This document shows, in pieces, positions 59,941 to 64,000 of a stretch of DNA of 64,000 nt (position 1 is the first letter of the stretch; every line of letters starts with the position of its first letter). The stretch covers positions 117,761 through 181,760 of the forward strand of contig MNCI01008094.1 of the NCBI GenBank assembly GCA_015680685.1, given 5' to 3'. The stretch is from Gnetum montanum (Eukaryota; Streptophyta; Gnetopsida; Gnetales; Gnetaceae). Below the pieces are notes generated by a model, which saw only the letters and a program-made list of their open reading frames with translations, made no database searches and was not told where the DNA came from. A program made the translations under genes and the position numbers.

Positions 59941-60244
59941 CGTTGGTTGCCAGGAGTGATAGGTTTTCTTGGCACCAATAGTAGAGAAAATGGCACAGAT
60001 GATAGGATGACAAATGGTGGCATAGAGAAATAGTGGATGATGATGCAGTAGAGCTATGAACAATGATGAGGTAGGACGGCATATTGCAATGTGAGAGTTT
60101 GTACTTAGATGTGTGTGAGGTTGGGGGGGAGGGGGTTTTATATCATAGCATGCCTTGAGACTACAAGATAAAATTTCTTGAATAAAATTTTAATTATTAT
60201 TATTTAAATATTTAAAAATTTTGTAGCTTAATTAAACTTAGTTA

Positions 60245-60356
60245 TTTTCTTAGGTGATTAACTTAAAAGAAGTTAAGAGTAAGGCTTTGTAATCACAAGG
60301 TCATGGGTTCAACTCCTAACCCTAATATATTTGAAATTAAAAATTAAAAAAAAATA
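60245..60356 (+). repeat. tRNA-like, SINE-type remnant
   Basis: CTTTGTAATCACAAGG (an anticodon-arm-like hairpin) is followed by TCATGGGTTCAACTCCTAAC, in which GGTTCAACTCC (60306-60316) fits the RNA polymerase III B box. An A-rich tail (60336-60356) comes soon after. The arms resemble tRNA-Thr loosely. A tRNA-derived SINE head is more likely than a functional tRNA, since no acceptor stem pairs convincingly. Confidence 0.35.
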
Positions 60357-62949
60357 ATTAACATGAAATTTAACTTTCACTTTTCTAAAGTTTAAATTTG
60401 ATAATTTTAATTAACTATGTGCTTATCAAGAAATGTGATACCTCACAAACCTTAAGACAGATTTCAATGCAATTAGTGTCGTTGGAATCATCTCAAGGAG
60501 CACTACATGTTGGACTTGTGATAACTTTAGTTTACTAATCTTGTCAATAAAAAAATAAAGAAAAATGATAAGTAGTTAAGCATTAATTAATGACTAATTG
60601 TCTATCAATGTAAGTTGTAACTGCACTTTTTTCTAGTCAACTTCATCTTTCACTCTTGCTAGAGTTTTTAGATCTTCCTAAAAATTCATGGAAAAAGAAG
60701 TCTTCGTACCCATCATATTTAATTTAGATGTAGTAGCTGTAGAGAGTTCTTGTAGCAAGTTGTAGTATGGCTTCTTTGAAGCATCCCAATTAGACTTCTC
60801 CCACTAGCATAGATAGCCTTGCGTTAGTTTCTTTTATTTTACACCAAAATAATGTATTTGAGGCTACACTCTAGTTCATATCTTGTTAGAAATCAAGGGT
60901 TTTAAATATCTTAAAAATTCTAGGTTTTTGAAGTTACTTATCTTTTCTATTTTGAAAACTTCTTATTGCAAGGATATTGTAAGGTAATAGTCCAATGCTT
61001 ATTGAATCTGGGAAAGCTCTATTGCAAGAATAGCTTTTGGACAATTGGTGATTACTCCTACTAAAATTTAGATGGTTTTAGATTTTCATTCAAGGGAAAT
61101 CCTCTAATCCCTAATGCACACTCTACTAAGTTTCAAGATTTTTGTCAAAGGGAGTTATTTGAGTATCTTGATGATTTTACACTTCCTCGAAATTAGTGTT
61201 ATCTAGTTGATTTTATTGATAAAATTGATTATGAATTATGTTAATTCATATATAGTAAGGTTTTATGGAGTGCCCATTATTCTTATGTTAATGTCTATTT
61301 CATCTATATTCTTCATGGTGCAAAAATTAGTAGGATATATGATTGGTATTTATTATATTATTCTACTTTATATATTTCTATGGAGCTTCCTACTACTAAT
61401 AAGAGGAATCCTTAGATTCCTTATACTATATGTTATGTGCCCCTAACAATGACTTGAGTTATAATGCCGCAACTAATTATCTCAATCATTATAATCCTAA
61501 CATATACCTAGAGTTTCTTAAGGGAAGAATTGTGAAGAGTTAGATTGAAAATGCCAAAAAGGTAAAAAACTCTTACAAAGATCCATAGTCCAGAAGAAAC
61601 TAATGAAATATATACCTTTTTATTTTTAATTATATATTGATTATTTTTCTTTATGATATTTATGTGCTAGTTCACTTTAGGTTGCAGACCAAAGGAGATG
61701 CTCAAGAAGAAAATCCAAGAAAGGATAAGTTAGTGCTCATAGAATCTAGTTCCAAGGTTTATTATGACTACTCCTTCCTTTTTTATCACATTTTTTATTT
61801 TATGTGTGTGTGTATAGCCTCTTTTTCTAGAAACCATGCACTAAAAAAGGTTCTATTGGATAGGGTACAAAGGTAAATTAATTACCTATTAGTTATCAAG
61901 CTTAAAATACTTCCCTTTTCTTTTATTAGGTTGTTTCTATTTTGTGTTGTAGATGTCCATTGGTTTGGGGTACTTTATCCAAGAGTTGAAGAAGGATTCC
62001 TCATGCTAGTCTGGTTTTGAGTGGATTGTAACCTCATCATTAAAATCTTCTAGGGTATATTCTTAGTCTTTGTGGGTGACAATGATGAAGGTTTCCACTT
62101 TATCTGTAAGCACATAGACCATATTTAGATCTCTTTCAATTAGCATGATTCCATTGGTTATCATCAAGGACTCTTCCTATTCCTTAGGAAAAATGGTGGC
62201 TATTGCAGAAGAAGAGCTTAGTCTTCTTCATAGTCTTAATGGTCGAATCACTATGAACACTCTACACTCCATTTGTAAGGAGTTATATGACTTAAGTGAG
62301 TCTTAATCATGTGACTTTAAAAGTAACTATAAGTTTGTACAATCTAGTGGTTCATTAGAATTTCACACAATCCCTAAGGATGCTCTAGAAGATATGAAAA
62401 ATCTAGAACAAATCTTTGGATAATTAGAGTGCTACCTACTTAGCTCGATACCTATTGCATCATGAGGGAATCCTCAAAATTAAAAATTATTGACTTCACA
62501 TGAGTTTATAAATCCCTATTATTTTTCATTCTTATTATGTTCTTTTTATTAATGAAAATTTTGGGTACACTCTTAATGACTCTAGGTTATCTTACTATGA
62601 CACTTAGGATCTTAGAGGTAATCTAGCACTTCCACCATAGCCAGGCCATTAAATTGAAGGATTTATTAGCCCTTTTTTGTCCCACCTCACCTAGCTCTCA
62701 TTACTCACCAATCTAGCTCTACTATTGCATGCTGATACCACCTCTAAGCCCAACCTTTTATATCACAGGTCAAACCCATCTCCAATTAGTGCTTTGAAGA
62801 CTTACAACCTCTTAAACTGATGCACTTGTTCTTTTGAAGATTAATTTCATAATTAATATACAATTCTACCCTTAACAAGGGACATGATGTTACAATTTCC
62901 TTAGGAATTTAGGCAAAGATCCCATCTTTGAAATATCATTAGAGATTTT
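60357..62949. other. AT-rich region, no supported gene
   Basis: Open frames at 61207-61446 and 61637-61876 are hydrophobic, AT-driven and unsupported. A plus-strand segment near 62180-62440 (AEEELSLLHSLNGRITMNTL, LEDMKNLEQIFG) looks weakly coding but matches nothing I know. Confidence 0.35.
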
Positions 62950-63861
62950 TTATGAATCATGGATTGGCTATGTCAACTGGGCCCTGTTGACTAGGCCCCA
63001 TTGACAAGGCCTCATTGACTAGGCCCCATTGGCTAGGCTCTGTCAATGCATGATTTGATATGTTGGCGTGGCCCTGTTAATGTAGTATTTATTTCTACCT
63101 ATAAATACATGCTCACTCGTCATGTTTATGGTATGTCTTGTCATAGTTATTATGGAGCTCTTGTAGTTTTGTCATTTGAAAGCTAGAATGTTTTTCTAAG
63201 TGCCCACAGTAGGAGTCAAGAGCGTACGAATCTTTATTTGAGCACTGTTGTACTTGAGCACTATAGTGTATGCAACAATAAAGACAAGTTTCTTGATAAA
63301 CCTTGTAGCACTTTGAAATATAATAATTATTTATATCTGCATTTAAATTTTTATGCAATTTTCTTTAATGCTTTAAGTAATTAAATAATCAATTAGGCTA
63401 AAGTAAGCTAAGTAATGATTAATTAAGAACATAAGTATGACCACTTTGAGCATATGCCTGATGCTTGGTAATTCTAGTAACACTTAATCTTTGGTAACCG
63501 AGTAGCACTAAACATGTTTAGGATGTGTACAGAAAGTGGGAATGGATGCTTTTGTTAGGATTAGTTAGGTTAGTTAGTTATGTTAAATTAGAAATTAAAT
63601 TACTTCATTCCTTTTATCCTTTATTTTGAGCACCCAAAACATAAAACATAAAAATAATAAAAATCATATGCCTCAATTACACTTAACCATATCTTTGCAT
63701 ATCACAAGTGTAATTAGGAAAACAACAAGTGACTGTTAGGGTAAGTTCACTTCCTAAAGACTAGTGTACTAAAAGACATAGAATCCATGGAATTCAACCA
63801 TATCACACATGAACACTTAGTGATTTGTATGGTTGAGTGTAGGGGTACTTGTTGCTCATCA
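62950..63861 (+). mobile_element. A3 5' LTR (Athila-type)
   Basis: It starts TTATGAATCATGGATTGG, a variant of the family start TGATGAGTCGTGAATTGG, and ends TTGCTCATCA at 63861. U3 has about five TTGACTAGGCCCCA-type units (62965-63060). TATAAATA lies at 63100-63107. R-U5 matches A1. Confidence 0.75.
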
Positions 63862-63862
63862 T

Positions 63863-64000
63863 TGGTATTGTTGCTAGAAATTCTTTTTGTTGAAACATGT
63901 GCTACCTAGGAATAGTGAAAATCATTAACATCGTTGAATGAACCCTAAGGTAAAAATCATTCTCAAAATAAATATAATAATTTAAGCACACTAATATTTT
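63863..64000 (+). mobile_element. A3 primer site and start of internal region
   Basis: TGGTATTGTTGCTAGAAA (63863-63880) is the tRNA-Asp-type site altered by transitions. The following ATGAACCCTAAGGTAAAAATC aligns with 19467 onward in A1. The element continues beyond the window. Confidence 0.65.

Noticed and set aside
61207-61876. Hydrophobic open frames
   Set aside because: AT-rich composition explains the Ile/Leu/Phe bias; no homology or gene structure.
1-64000. Endogenous pararetrovirus (caulimovirid)
   Set aside because: Integrase, LTRs and Ty3/gypsy order are present and no movement-protein motif was seen.

Overview
This 64 kb window looks like nuclear DNA from a seed plant with a very large, slowly purged, repeat-filled genome. 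A gymnosperm is the best guess, but that is inference. One apparently intact host gene sits in the middle: an LRR receptor-like kinase at 33928-37323 (+), three exons, 880 codons, with GT-AG introns. Almost everything else is retrotransposon. Most coding frames are broken by stops and frameshifts, many of them C-to-T or G-to-A changes as expected for old methylated elements.

Layout. 1-7075: end of a two-exon gene fragment (+), then a minus-strand Ty3/gypsy element of Tat type (E1) with gag and protease but no visible reverse transcriptase, its leader, primer binding site and 5' LTR. 7085-9420: a degenerate tandem array with a period near 185 bp. 10096-14885: a plus-strand Tat-type element (E2) with pol but no visible gag, and a 3' LTR. 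14886-17640: decayed repeats, an LTR fragment, and a 13-bp array ending at an N. 17643-31950: element C, whose two LTRs enclose an unrecognised acidic ORF and a nested Athila-type element (A1, 18534-29191); A1's 3' LTR is itself split by a solo LTR. 31951-32700: LINE RT fragment. 33928-37323: the kinase gene. 38700-40676: LINE C-terminal half. 40677-55347: a nearly complete minus-strand Athila-type element (A2) with gag, protease, RT-RNase H, integrase, a third ORF and two nested solo LTRs. 55348-62949: AT-rich DNA with a LINE tail, a gag remnant, a 45-bp repeat and a SINE-like piece. 62950-64000: 5' LTR and start of another Athila-type element (A3).

How the parts relate. The Athila-type LTRs share termini (TGATGAG...CTCATCA), the R-U5 body and, where internal sequence follows, a tRNA-Asp-like primer site. 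The Tat-type LTRs share a TGAAACACCA(C/T)AAAA start. Within both groups the U3 portion carries different clusters of short dyad-symmetric motifs (AGCGTATACGCT, CGCGATATCGCG, TTCCATGC/GCATGGAA, TTGACTAGGCC). The same TTGACTAGGCC module recurs inside A2, just upstream of a TATA box and a candidate intron that lead into the third ORF. This modular promoter arrangement is the most interesting observation. All calls come from reading the sequence; no alignment or database search was run.
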